Of a stretch of 22,670 nucleotides of DNA, positions 14,412 to 22,470 are shown in pieces. The DNA is taken from positions 1 through 22,670 of the forward strand of contig JBGPND010000068.1 of assembly GCA_041487355.1 (NCBI GenBank). Direction: 5' to 3'. The DNA is from JAMXLO01 sp041487355 (lineage in GTDB: Bacteria; Pseudomonadota; Alphaproteobacteria; Acetobacterales; Acetobacteraceae). The position numbers and the translations under genes were made by a program. The notes under the pieces are model-generated. The model had not been told where the DNA came from. It saw nothing but the letters and a program-made list of their open reading frames with translations, and did no database searches. Position 1 is the stretch's first letter; the number at the start of each line of letters is the position of its first letter.

Positions 14412-16451
14412 TTGCTGAAGATCGGCATCGATGTCGGCGGCACATTCACCGACCTGGTCGCGGTGGACGACACCGGCCGCTCCACCCTGGTGAAAGTCGC
14501 ATCCACGCCGGAGGACCCCTCGATCGGCACGATGGCCGGCCTCGATCGGTTGGCGGACATCCTGCAACTGCCGCGCGGCAAGCTGCTGGCCGAGACCGAG
14601 CGCATCGTGCACGGCACCACGGTCGCCACAAATGCTCTGCTCGAGCACAAGGGTGCCAAGGTCGGGCTGCTGACCACCGAAGGCCATCGCGACATCATCG
14701 AAATGCGCGAGGGGCTGAAGGACGATCGCTACAACCTGCGCATGCCGCCGCCGGAACAACTGGTGCCGCGTGCGCTGCGCTTCGGCGTGACGGAGCGGAT
14801 GCGCGCCGATGGCCGCATCGAGACGCCGCTCGACCGGAATTCGCTCGATGCCGCGATTGCCGAACTGCAACGTGCCGGCGTGGAGGCGGTTGCCGTCTGC
14901 TATCTGCACGCCTACCGCGATCCGCGTCATGAGCGCGAAACCGCGGCGGCTCTCGCGGATGCGATGCCCGATGCGTATGTGTCGCTGTCGTCGGACGTGT
15001 TCCCGCAGATCAAGGAATTCGACCGCGTCTCGACGACGGTGGTGAACGCCTATGTCGGGCCGGTGCTGTCGCGCTATCTGCGCAGGCTGGAACAGCGACT
15101 TGTCGAGGCAGGGTACCGCGGGCCGATCCTGATCATCCAGTCGCATGGCGGCGTCGCGCCGATCGCCGAGGCGGCGCGTCTGGCCGCCGGCGGCGTGCTG
15201 TCCGGCCCCGCGGGCGGGGTCGCGGGAAGCCGCTACGCGACTCAGTTGCTTGACAGCGACAACCTGATTCCGTTCGACATGGGCGGCACCAGCACGGATA
15301 TCTGCCTGATCGTCGCGGGCGAGCCGGCGCTGGTGAGCGGCCGCGGCATCGGCGGACATCGGCTGGCACTGAACAGCCTCGACATCGTCAGCCTGGGCGC
15401 CGGCGGCGGCTCGATCGGCCGCGTCGACGCAGGCGGCATCCTGCATGTCGGTCCGGAAAGCGCCGGCGCGGTGCCGGGACCGGCGTGCTACGGGCGCGGC
15501 GGTCGCGAAGCGACGGTGACGGATGCCAATCTCGTGCTTGGCTATCTCGATCCGAAGCACTTCCTCGGCGGTGCCACTACGTTGGATGCGAGTGCGGCGG
15601 AGCAGACGCTGGATCGGCTGGCCGTCACGCTGAAAGTGGATCGCATCGCCGCGGCTGAAGGCGTGCACCGCGTGGTCAACACCAACATGGCGGAGGGCAT
15701 TCGCCTGGTGTCGGTGCGCCGTGGCGTCGATCCGCGCCGCTTCGCGCTGCTGTCGTTCGGCGGTGCCGCCGGATTGCATGTGACCGATGTCGCGCGGCAG
15801 CTCGACCTCACGCGCGTCATCGTGCCGCGCGTCGCCGCGGTGCTGTCGGCCTGGGGCATGCTGGCGACCGATCTGCGGTTCGAGGTGTCGCGCACGCATA
15901 TCGGCGACACCGCGCGGCTGGACGGCGCCGGGATCAAGCGGCTGTTCAGCGAGATGGAGCAGGAGGGGCTGGCGCGTCTGCGCGCGTCGTTCGACGGGCC
16001 GGCGCGCGTGCAGCGCTCGGTGGAGATGCGCTACGGTGAGCAGATCTTCGAGATCACCGTGAAGCTGGACGACATCGACTGGAGCGTCGCCGATCCGCTG
16101 CCACAGATCGTCGAGCGGTTCCACAATCGGCACGAGGAACTCTACACCTACGCGCTGCGCGAGCAGGATGCGGTGCTGGTGAACGCGCGCGCCGCGGTGA
16201 TCGGCGTGCTGCCCGGCATGCCGCAGGAGCCGCTGCGGCCGGCGCAGGCAGACACGGCGCCGCGCGGCGAGAGGCGCATCTGGCTGCGCGGCTGGACCAG
16301 CGTGCCGGTGTTCGAGTTCGACGCCCTGGCGCCGGGCCAGGCGATTGCCGGACCGGCGATCGTCGAGTCCGCGATGACCACGGTGCTGTTGCGACCCGGC
16401 AACCGTGCGACGGTCACCCCGCACGGATGGCTGGAGATTGCCGTGGGCTGA
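14412..16451 (+). CDS. hyuA: Hydantoinase A / oxoprolinase-type ATPase subunit HyuA
   Basis: This is the ATP-hydrolysing partner of HyuB, an ASKHA/actin-fold subunit. TTG 14412 gives MLKIGIDVGGTFTDLV, the canonical N-terminus with the phosphate-1 motif at residues 5-14, and follows 'ggaagga' by 9 bases. The alternative ATG 14391 (7 residues longer) is inside the palindromic repeat and has no ribosome-binding site. The 679 residues match the family. 'VHGTTVATNALLEHKGAKVG', 'IQSHGGV', 'VLSGPAGGVAGS' and the second phosphate motif 'FDMGGTSTDICL' (about 288-299) are intact, as is the C-terminal 'GPAIVESAMTTVLLRPG'. Hydantoin, N-methylhydantoin, 5-oxoproline and ketone carboxylation are all possible substrates or activities for the pair. 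Confidence 0.94.
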   Translation: MLKIGIDVGGTFTDLVAVDDTGRSTLVKVASTPEDPSIGTMAGLDRLADILQLPRGKLLAETERIVHGTTVATNALLEHKGAKVGLLTTEGHRDIIEMREGLKDDRYNLRMPPPEQLVPRALRFGVTERMRADGRIETPLDRNSLDAAIAELQRAGVEAVAVCYLHAYRDPRHERETAAALADAMPDAYVSLSSDVFPQIKEFDRVSTTVVNAYVGPVLSRYLRRLEQRLVEAGYRGPILIIQSHGGVAPIAEAARLAAGGVLSGPAGGVAGSRYATQLLDSDNLIPFDMGGTSTDICLIVAGEPALVSGRGIGGHRLALNSLDIVSLGAGGGSIGRVDAGGILHVGPESAGAVPGPACYGRGGREATVTDANLVLGYLDPKHFLGGATTLDASAAEQTLDRLAVTLKVDRIAAAEGVHRVVNTNMAEGIRLVSVRRGVDPRRFALLSFGGAAGLHVTDVARQLDLTRVIVPRVAAVLSAWGMLATDLRFEVSRTHIGDTARLDGAGIKRLFSEMEQEGLARLRASFDGPARVQRSVEMRYGEQIFEITVKLDDIDWSVADPLPQIVERFHNRHEELYTYALREQDAVLVNARAAVIGVLPGMPQEPLRPAQADTAPRGERRIWLRGWTSVPVFEFDALAPGQAIAGPAIVESAMTTVLLRPGNRATVTPHGWLEIAVG

Positions 16452-16490
16452 TCATGTGATCCTCCCTCGGCGGTGCGACAGGAGAACGCC

Positions 16491-17519
16491 ATGACATTGC
16501 AATTCGGCTGGTGGGATCATTTCGAACAGCGCGCCGATATCCCGCTGTGGCAGCAGTACGACGAACGGATCGGCCTGATCCAGCGCGCCGAGGAACATGG
16601 GTTCTACGGCTATCACATCGCCGAACACCACTTCACCACACTCGACATGGCGCCGTCGCCGATCGTGTTTCTCGCCGCGGTCGCGCGCCGGACATCGAAG
16701 ATCCGGCTGGGCACCATGGTGCTTTGCCTGCCGCTGTATCATCCGACGCGGCTGATCCAGGAGATCTGCATGATCGACCAGCTCTCGCATGGCCGGTTCA
16801 TGCCTGGCGTCGGGCGCGGCGTGCGCGACGTGGAGCACGAGTGGTTCGGCAGCGACATTCACCAGACGCGCGATGCGTACGAGGAAGTGTTGTCGGTACT
16901 GCTCCAGGGACTGCGCACCGGCCGGATCACTCACCACGGCAAGCGCTTCCACTACGACGACGCGGAGGTGCATTTCGACATGGTGCAGAAGCCGTATCCG
17001 CGGTTCTGGTATGCTGGGAATCTGCAGCGCGCCGCGGAACAGGGGATGAATGCGCTCGGCAGGGGCTCGCGCGAACAGGTCGAACAGTACTGGCAGATTT
17101 GGGACGCAGGACGCGCGCGACAGGATCCCCGCTTCCTGGGCGAGGACCCGATGGTCGGATCCACGCGCCACATCGTCGTCGCCGATACCGACGCGGAAGC
17201 CCTTGCACTGGCCCACCGCGCATTCCGTGCCTATGCGGAGCATTTCCACGCGACCGAGGTGAGGGTCGACGGCGGCGTGCCGAGCTTCGGTGCGCTGCCG
17301 CGGCCGGGCGGGGTCAATGCCGATGAGATGATCGAGGCCGGGCTGGTGTTGGCCGGCTCGCCTGCCACGGTGCGCGACAGGCTGCGGCACTTCGTCGATG
17401 CGATCGGGGTGAAGCACAACTACCTGGTCGGCGCGTTCCAGTGGGGCGATCTCACTACCGAGGAAGCCGGGCGTTCGCTCGATCTGTTCGCGACAGAGGT
17501 GAAGCCGGCGCTTGGTTGA
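16491..17519 (+). CDS. LLM-class flavin-dependent monooxygenase (luciferase-like)
   Basis: This is a TIM-barrel flavin monooxygenase of the bacterial luciferase family, which uses reduced FMN or F420 to oxidise a small organic substrate, often in ring or C-N bond cleavage. ATG 16491 follows aggag by 6 bases; the 342 residues are of normal length. The N-terminal half shows 'RAEEHGFYGYHIAEHHF', 'APSPIVFLAAVARRTSKIRL', 'LYHPTRLIQEICMIDQLSHG' and 'MPGVGRGV', all typical of the family; the end has the barrel-closing 'GSPATVRDRLRHF'. It comes 39 bases after hyuA on the same strand, so it is likely co-expressed. A separate flavin reductase, which two-component members need, is not seen in the window. 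Confidence 0.92.
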   Translation: MTLQFGWWDHFEQRADIPLWQQYDERIGLIQRAEEHGFYGYHIAEHHFTTLDMAPSPIVFLAAVARRTSKIRLGTMVLCLPLYHPTRLIQEICMIDQLSHGRFMPGVGRGVRDVEHEWFGSDIHQTRDAYEEVLSVLLQGLRTGRITHHGKRFHYDDAEVHFDMVQKPYPRFWYAGNLQRAAEQGMNALGRGSREQVEQYWQIWDAGRARQDPRFLGEDPMVGSTRHIVVADTDAEALALAHRAFRAYAEHFHATEVRVDGGVPSFGALPRPGGVNADEMIEAGLVLAGSPATVRDRLRHFVDAIGVKHNYLVGAFQWGDLTTEEAGRSLDLFATEVKPALG

Positions 17520-17535
17520 AGGCCGCCGACTGCCG

Positions 17536-18027
17536 CTACTTCAGTTGATCCGCCACCTTGTCCAGCCCGGCCTGCACGCAAGGTTCGTCCACGCCGGGCG
17601 AGCCGGACACACCGACACCGCCGATGACGTCATCGCCGACCTTCACCGGTAGCCCGCCGGGAATCGCAATGACACTCGGCAGGGTCACCTGCTGGCGCAC
17701 CACCGGGTCGTTGTCGGCGAAGCGCTTCGCATACGCCGATGTCGGCATGCGGAAGCTGCGCGCCGTGTAGGCCTTGCGGCGCGCGTTCTCCATCGTGTGC
17801 GGGCCGGCATTGTCGGCCCGCATCGCCACCATTACTTCGCCGGCACGATCCACCACGACGGCAGATACGGCGTAGCCCTTGGCACCGCAGCTCTCGATCG
17901 CCGTCTCCGCGATTGCTCTGGCGATCGGGTAGGACAGGTCGCGATGCGTGAGAAGCTGCGCCTGGGCAGGGACGACGAGGACACCGGCAAGGCCGATGCA
18001 GGCAAGACGGGGCAATGGTGAAGACAT
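17536..18027 (-). CDS. Secreted GlcG/HbpS-like protein (DUF336, heme-binding-type fold)
   Basis: The 163-residue product from ATG 18027 (ggagg 9 bases upstream) begins with a Sec signal peptide and a likely cleavage site after AQA near residue 23. The mature domain matches the GlcG/HbpS family: 'AIAETAIESCGAKGYAVSAV', 'VVDRAGEVMVAMRADNAGPH', 'ARRKAYTARSF' and 'GGLPVKVGDDVIGGVGVSG'. Members bind heme or cobalamin-like ligands, or occur as accessory proteins in glycolate and aromatic catabolism. It converges on the LLM gene, with only 16 bases between the stops. A periplasmic accessory role for the nearby oxidative pathway is inference. Confidence 0.88.
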   Translation of the reverse strand: MSSPLPRLACIGLAGVLVVPAQAQLLTHRDLSYPIARAIAETAIESCGAKGYAVSAVVVDRAGEVMVAMRADNAGPHTMENARRKAYTARSFRMPTSAYAKRFADNDPVVRQQVTLPSVIAIPGGLPVKVGDDVIGGVGVSGSPGVDEPCVQAGLDKVADQLK

Positions 18028-18106
18028 CCTGGTTCCCTCCTGCGCTACTAGTATCACATTGCCCCAAGCCTATCATCCCGGTGAGCGCAGGTCTTGACTT
18101 GTGATC

Positions 18107-18240
18107 GTCATTCCCGCGCAAGCGGGAACCCAGAGCCGCAAACAAGAGTGCCGGGATGCCCGCATTCGAGCATGTGACTGAATCCATCCCTGCTCGAGCG
18201 GTGGTGGTAACCCCTGGGTCCCCGCTTGCGCGGGGATGAC
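18107..18240. repeat. Dispersed inverted repeat, 27-bp arms
   Basis: Arms at 18107-18133 and 18214-18240 pair with two mismatches that become G-U pairs in RNA; the core is gtcattcccgcgcaagcggg. The 80-base centre has no gene. The motif is a dispersed intergenic repeat I know from other proteobacterial genomes. It fills the gap between the GlcG-like gene and the binding-protein pseudogene. Confidence 0.75.
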
Positions 18241-18259
18241 AACCCTCCGCTCGACGGTA

Positions 18260-18810
18260 TCAGGTGATTTCGTATTTCCGGAAGATTGCCTTGATCCGCT
18301 TGATCGCCTCCTCGGCCGCCCGCTCGGGCGTCATGCCGTTCTGCGTCACGTTCGCCTCCGCCTGGGTCCAGACCTGTTCGGAGATCACCTGCGCATAGGC
18401 GGGATTGTTAGGTCTGGCGCGACGGCATGGTCGGCGTCATCACGATCTGTCTGGCATAGATCGCATTGTTGTTGTCCGGATCGCCCCAGTTGATCGAGCC
18501 TGGCGGCACATAGCCCTGCTTGTGCGCTGTGGTCAGCCGCTCGATCGCGGGGGTCGCGGCCTTGCGTACCGCTGGATCGTCGATCCGCAGCTTGCCCTCG
18601 GGGGCCACGATGCCGGCGCCGCCATAGGTGATCAGGAAGGAATGGAACAGGTTGTTGCTGTCCGCCTCCTTGATCGGCACCGCATAGTGGCTGCGCTTCC
18701 TGGCGACGTTGTCATAATAGCGCGTACTGTCGAGTGCGGAGGGGAGGAACTGGCGACCGCTGCGTCTCCACCACGTCCGACACGTCGATCAACTGGCCGT
18801 TCCACACCGC
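18260..18810 (-). pseudogene. Decayed ABC sugar-type (family 1) solute-binding protein
   Basis: Pieces of one extracellular binding protein are spread over three minus-strand frames. The upstream piece reads 'VWNGQLIDVSDVVETQ' (up to about 18810). After a shift come 'LPSALDSTRYYDNVARKRSH' and 'YAVPIKEADSNNLFHSFL', then 'GKLRIDDPAVRKAA' and 'INWGDPDNNNAIYARQIVM', ending at TAA 18408-18410. After a second shift the C-terminal helix reads 'NPAYAQVISEQVW...PERAAEEAIKRIKAIFRKYEIT' with TGA 18260-18262. Compared with the full-length family as I remember it, sections are missing after 'VPIK' and after 'QIVM'. The N-terminus and signal peptide were not found. The gene is dead; its permeases and ATPase are absent here. 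Confidence 0.8.
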
Positions 18811-18876
18811 CCGCTGGGCGCGTCGTCCTAGCGGCGACGACTGTAGGAGCGCTCTGCTGATGGAGCAAGCAAACGG

Positions 18877-19143
18877 CTACTTGCTCGCAGGCTGCCAGCC
18901 GCGCGCCGCCATGCAGGATCGCGCCTTGGCTTCATCCACCTGGACTTCCGACCTGTCGTCGTAGCCCGAGCTCATGACGATCTTGGAATTCTCGCTGCGG
19001 CATTGCGACAGATCGCTCTTGTATTCCGCCTCGCCATAGTTGGCGTGGTTGACGTTCTGGTAGCGTGTCGAATCACAGCCGCTCAGCATGGCGGACAGCA
19101 GTGCCAGGGTCAGCAGGACGCAAGGCAGACGACAGCGACGCAT
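18877..19143 (-). CDS. Small hypothetical lipoprotein
   Basis: This 88-residue protein begins with a basic N-terminus, a hydrophobic stretch and a lipobox L20-S21-G22-C23, so it is probably lipidated and anchored in the envelope. The mature part, about 66 residues, is polar and contains 'NYGEAEYKSDLSQCRSENSK' and 'EAKARSCMAARGW'; the two cysteines near the middle and end could form a disulfide. ATG 19143 has ggagg 5 bases upstream. It resembles short uncharacterised lipoproteins of Alphaproteobacteria; function unknown. It is divergent from the DNA ligase gene across 140 bases. Confidence 0.8.
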   Translation of the reverse strand: MRRCRLPCVLLTLALLSAMLSGCDSTRYQNVNHANYGEAEYKSDLSQCRSENSKIVMSSGYDDRSEVQVDEAKARSCMAARGWQPASK

Positions 19144-19283
19144 CGATTCCTCCGTGCTTTCCTGCGGCGCCTGCAGGGTGCCAGGCGCGACTTATCCGCT
19201 GTTGGTGCCGTGCTGCAACAAAAACCTGTGCTCGTGTCGGGGTGATGCTGGCGCCCGGCGCATCTTGCGCCAACATACGCCCC

Positions 19284-20879
19284 ATGATCGCCTTCGCCGA
19301 ACTGCTGGAACGCCTGGTCTTCACGCCGTCGCGCAATGCGAAGATCGCGCTGCTGCGGCGGTATTTCGCCACCCAGCCCGACCCGGACCGTGGCGTCGGC
19401 CTGGCTGCCATCGCCGGCGAGCTGTCGTTCACCGCCGCCAAGCCGGGGCTCATCCGCGAACTCGCCGCCACGCGCACCGATCCCGTGCTGTTCGCCTGGT
19501 CCTACGACTATGTCGGCGATCTGGCCGAGACGGTCGCGCTGATGTGGCCGGCGCGATCCACCAACGCGCCGCCGCCGCGCCTCGCCGAGGTGGTGGAGGC
19601 GCTGGAGACCGCACCCAAGGCAGCGCTGCCCGACATCGTCGCGGGCTGGCTGGATGCCTCCGATCCGTCGGTGCGGCTGGCTCTGCTCAAGCTGATCACC
19701 GGTGGCTTGCGCGTCGGCGCCTCGGCGCGGCTGGCGAAGATCGCGCTTGCCGAGATCGGCGGCGTCGAGCCCGACGAAGTGGAGGAAGTGTGGCACGGCC
19801 TGGCGCCGCCCTATCTGGCGCTGTTCGCGTGGCTGGAGAAGCGTGGCCCGCGGCCCGATCCGGCGCAGGCCCCGGTGTTCCGCCCGCCGATGCTGGCGCA
19901 TCCGCTGGAGGTCGCGGACATCGCCGCGCTGCAGCCGCGGGACTGGCGCGCCGAGTGGAAATGGGACGGTATCCGCGTGCAGCTCGTGGCGACCGAAGGG
20001 GGAAGGCGGCTCTATTCGCGCGGTGCCGAGGACATCTCCGGCGCATTCCCGGAAATTCTCGAAGCGATGGATTTCCACGCGGTGCTGGATGGCGAACTGC
20101 TGGTGGTTCGCGACGGCCAGACAGCGCCATTCGCCGACCTGCAGCAGCGGCTGAACCGCAAGGTCGTGAGTGCCAGGATGATGGCGGACTATCCGGTCGG
20201 CATCCGGCTCTACGACATGCTGTTCGAGGCTGCCGAAGACGTGCGCCCGCTGTCGTTCGACGCGCGGCGGGAGCGGCTGGAGGCGTGGTATGCGCGCACT
20301 CGGCCGGCGCGCATGGATTTGTCGGAGCTGATCCGCTTCACCTCGCTCGATGAACTGATGGTCCTGCGCGACGGTGCGCGGGCCGCGTCGATCGAGGGGC
20401 TGATGCTGAAGCGTGGCGATACGGCCTATGTGCCCGGGCGCGTGAAGGGGCTGTGGTGGAAATGGAAGCGCGATCCGCTGACCATCGATGCGGTGCTGAT
20501 GTACGCGCAGCGCGGTCACGGCAAGCGCAGCAGCTATTATTCCGACTACACGTTCGGCCTGTGGCGCGGCGAGGAACTCGTGCCGGTGGGCAAGGCGTAT
20601 TTCGGCTTCACCGACCAGGAGCTGGTGTTCCTCGACCGCTGGATCCGCAACCACACGGTGGCGCGCTTCGGACCGGTGCGCGAGGTGGAGAAGGCGATGG
20701 TGCTCGAAGTGGCGTTCGACGCGGCGCAGCTTTCCAGCCGCCACAAGTCGGGTGTGGCACTGCGGTTTCCGCGCATCGCACGCATCCGCGCCGACAAGCC
20801 GGCGGCGGAGGCGGACCGGTTGGAGAGCCTGATGGCGTTGGTGGAGAACAAGCCGGTCGAGACGACGGTGGTTGGGTGA
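19284..20879 (+). CDS. ATP-dependent DNA ligase (bacterial LigB/LigC-like, 'cisplatin damage response' group)
   Basis: The enzyme seals DNA nicks through a lysyl-AMP intermediate and is a repair ligase additional to NAD-dependent LigA. The 531-residue product has an N-terminal helical DNA-binding domain (about 1-200: 'SWSYDYVGDLAETVALMW'-type text and 'LLKLITGGLRVGASARLAKI'). The adenylation domain follows with motif I 'EWKWDGIRVQ' (K226), motif III 'LYSRGAEDISGAFPE', motif IV 'LDGELLVV' and motif V 'EGLMLKRGDTAYVPGR' with 'WWKWKR'. The C-terminal OB domain includes 'DAVLMYAQRGHGKRSSYYSD'. ATG 19284 has no clear ribosome-binding site. The exonuclease, Lhr-type helicase and phosphoesterase that often accompany this ligase group are not adjacent. 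Confidence 0.92.
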   Translation: MIAFAELLERLVFTPSRNAKIALLRRYFATQPDPDRGVGLAAIAGELSFTAAKPGLIRELAATRTDPVLFAWSYDYVGDLAETVALMWPARSTNAPPPRLAEVVEALETAPKAALPDIVAGWLDASDPSVRLALLKLITGGLRVGASARLAKIALAEIGGVEPDEVEEVWHGLAPPYLALFAWLEKRGPRPDPAQAPVFRPPMLAHPLEVADIAALQPRDWRAEWKWDGIRVQLVATEGGRRLYSRGAEDISGAFPEILEAMDFHAVLDGELLVVRDGQTAPFADLQQRLNRKVVSARMMADYPVGIRLYDMLFEAAEDVRPLSFDARRERLEAWYARTRPARMDLSELIRFTSLDELMVLRDGARAASIEGLMLKRGDTAYVPGRVKGLWWKWKRDPLTIDAVLMYAQRGHGKRSSYYSDYTFGLWRGEELVPVGKAYFGFTDQELVFLDRWIRNHTVARFGPVREVEKAMVLEVAFDAAQLSSRHKSGVALRFPRIARIRADKPAAEADRLESLMALVENKPVETTVVG

Positions 20880-20973
20880 GGGGCGTCCGCAGGGAAGCTT
20901 CCTTGCTTGCTTGTTGACCCGACCCCGGCCGCGTGCTGCGCTCTGCCCTGCAACAAATCGCGGAGGGTGAACG

Positions 20974-21804
20974 ATGCCGCTGGTGCCGAACAACACCAAG
21001 CGCAAGATGCAGGCAGGCGAGGTGGCGCTGGGCTTCGGCGTGCATCATCTGCGTAGCGCCGCCGCACCGGCTCTGGCCGCGGCCAGCGGGCATGACTGGA
21101 TGTTCCTCGACAACGAGCATGGCTCGTTCTCGGTCAACGAGATCGCCCAGCTCTGCATCGCCTCACTGCCCACCGGCGTCACGCCGCTGGTGCGCGTCTG
21201 TTCCAATGCGATCGACGAGGCGACGCGCGCGCTCGACAACGGCGCGCTCGGCATCGTCATGCCGCACGTCGACACGGCGAAGGAGGCGCGTCGCATCGCC
21301 GAGGCGTTCCGCTATCCGCCGCAGGGCAGGCGAAGCTGGGGCGGCCCGCCGGCGATCTACGGTTTTCGCCCGCCCGCGATGGCCGAGGCGCAGAAGGCGA
21401 TCAACGACGAGATCCTGACCGTGGCGATGATCGAAAGCCCCGAGGCGGTGAAGAACGCCGCCGACATCGCCGCGGTGGACGGGATCGACGTCCTGCTGAT
21501 CGGCACTTCGGATTTGTCGTCCGAGCTTGGCATCGCGGGCCAGATGGGTCACCCGAAGGTGATCGACGCCTACGCAAGAGTGGGCGCCGCGTGCAAGAAG
21601 CACGGCAAGGTGCTGGGCATGGGCGGTGTCTATGATGAGGAGAACGCATCGCGCTATGTCGGCATGGGGGCGCGCTTCGTGCTCACGGGATCGGACCACA
21701 CCTACATCCTGATGGGCGCGAATGCGCGGAGCAGCTTCTTTACCGACCTGCCGCTGGCGGCTGTCGCGGCGTCAGGCAAGAAGGGCAAGCGGGCGAGGGG
21801 CTGA
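20974..21804 (+). CDS. HpcH/HpaI-type aldolase (copy 1, intact)
   Basis: This is a class II pyruvate aldolase that splits (or forms) 2-keto-3-deoxy or 4-hydroxy-2-oxo acids, releasing pyruvate and an aldehyde, typically as the last step of a ring-cleavage or sugar-acid route. The 276 residues carry the family sites: 'FLDNEHGSF' with D46, E48 and H49, 'PLVRV' with R74, 'MPHVDTAKEARRI', the metal ligand E154 in 'AMIESPEAV' and D180 in 'LIGTSDLS'. The length is slightly above the usual 250-270. ATG 20974 follows ggagg by about 8 bases. A close paralogue follows 57 bases later, and the two share their immediate upstream sequence. Confidence 0.93.
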   Translation: MPLVPNNTKRKMQAGEVALGFGVHHLRSAAAPALAAASGHDWMFLDNEHGSFSVNEIAQLCIASLPTGVTPLVRVCSNAIDEATRALDNGALGIVMPHVDTAKEARRIAEAFRYPPQGRRSWGGPPAIYGFRPPAMAEAQKAINDEILTVAMIESPEAVKNAADIAAVDGIDVLLIGTSDLSSELGIAGQMGHPKVIDAYARVGAACKKHGKVLGMGGVYDEENASRYVGMGARFVLTGSDHTYILMGANARSSFFTDLPLAAVAASGKKGKRARG

Positions 21805-21861
21805 TTGACCGCCACCGGGCCGCGTGCTGGCCTGGGATGGAACGTTATTCCGGGGGACGTC

Positions 21862-22470
21862 ATGGCAATCGTGCACAACGCCGCCAAGCGGAAGCTGCGG
21901 CAAGGAGAAATCGCGCTCGGGTTCGGGCTGCACCATCTGCGCAGCAGTGCCGCGCCGTTGCTGGCGGCCGCCGGCCAGCACGACTACCTGTTCATGGACA
22001 TGGAGCACGGCGCCTTCACCGTGCAGGAAGCGACGCAGATCTGCATCGCCGCACTGGCGACCGGGATCGCCCCCATCGTGCGTGTCTGCGCGGGCGCGCT
22101 GGATGAGGCGACGCGGCTGCTGGACAACGGCGCGCTCGGCATCGTCGTGCCTCATGTGGATACGGCGAAGCAGGCGCAGCGCATCGCGGACGCATTCCAT
22201 TATCCGCCGGCCGGCCATCGAAGCTGGGGCGGACCGCCGCCCATCTACGGCTATCTGCCGCCGCATGTGTCGGAGGCGCAGCAGGCGATCAATGATGAGA
22301 TCCTGACCGTGGCAATGATCGAAAGCCCCGAGGCGGTGAAGAATGCCGACGCCATCGCCGCGGTTGACGGCATCGACGTTCTGCTGATCGGCAGCTTCGA
22401 TCTCACCGCGGAACTTGGCATTCCCGGTCAGATGGGACACCAGAAGCTGATCGACGCATATCAGACGGTT
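21862..22470 (+). pseudogene. HpcH/HpaI-type aldolase (copy 2), 3' end cut off by an insertion sequence
   Basis: From ATG 21862 the product MAIVHNAAKRKLRQGEIALG aligns without gaps to copy 1, with roughly two thirds or more of residues identical by eye. It keeps 'DMEHGAF', 'IVRV', 'AMIESPEAVKNA' and 'LIGSFDLTAELG'. Similarity ends at about residue 203 (KLIDAYQTV); from about 22467 the sequence is unrelated and the frame runs on with foreign residues to TAG 22618-22620. About 70 C-terminal residues, including the 'GMGGVY' and 'GARFVLTGSDH' parts of copy 1, are lost, so the barrel cannot close. An upstream TTG start at 21805 lies in duplicated leader sequence and is unlikely. Confidence 0.85.

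Noticed and set aside
14310..16424. 704-codon minus-strand open frame opposite hyuA
   Set aside because: Low-complexity Arg/Asp/His-rich translation with no domain, fully explained by the codon bias of hyuA.
19110..21005. 631-codon minus-strand open frame opposite the ligase
   Set aside because: Antisense shadow; the plus strand carries all nucleotidyltransferase motifs of the ligase.
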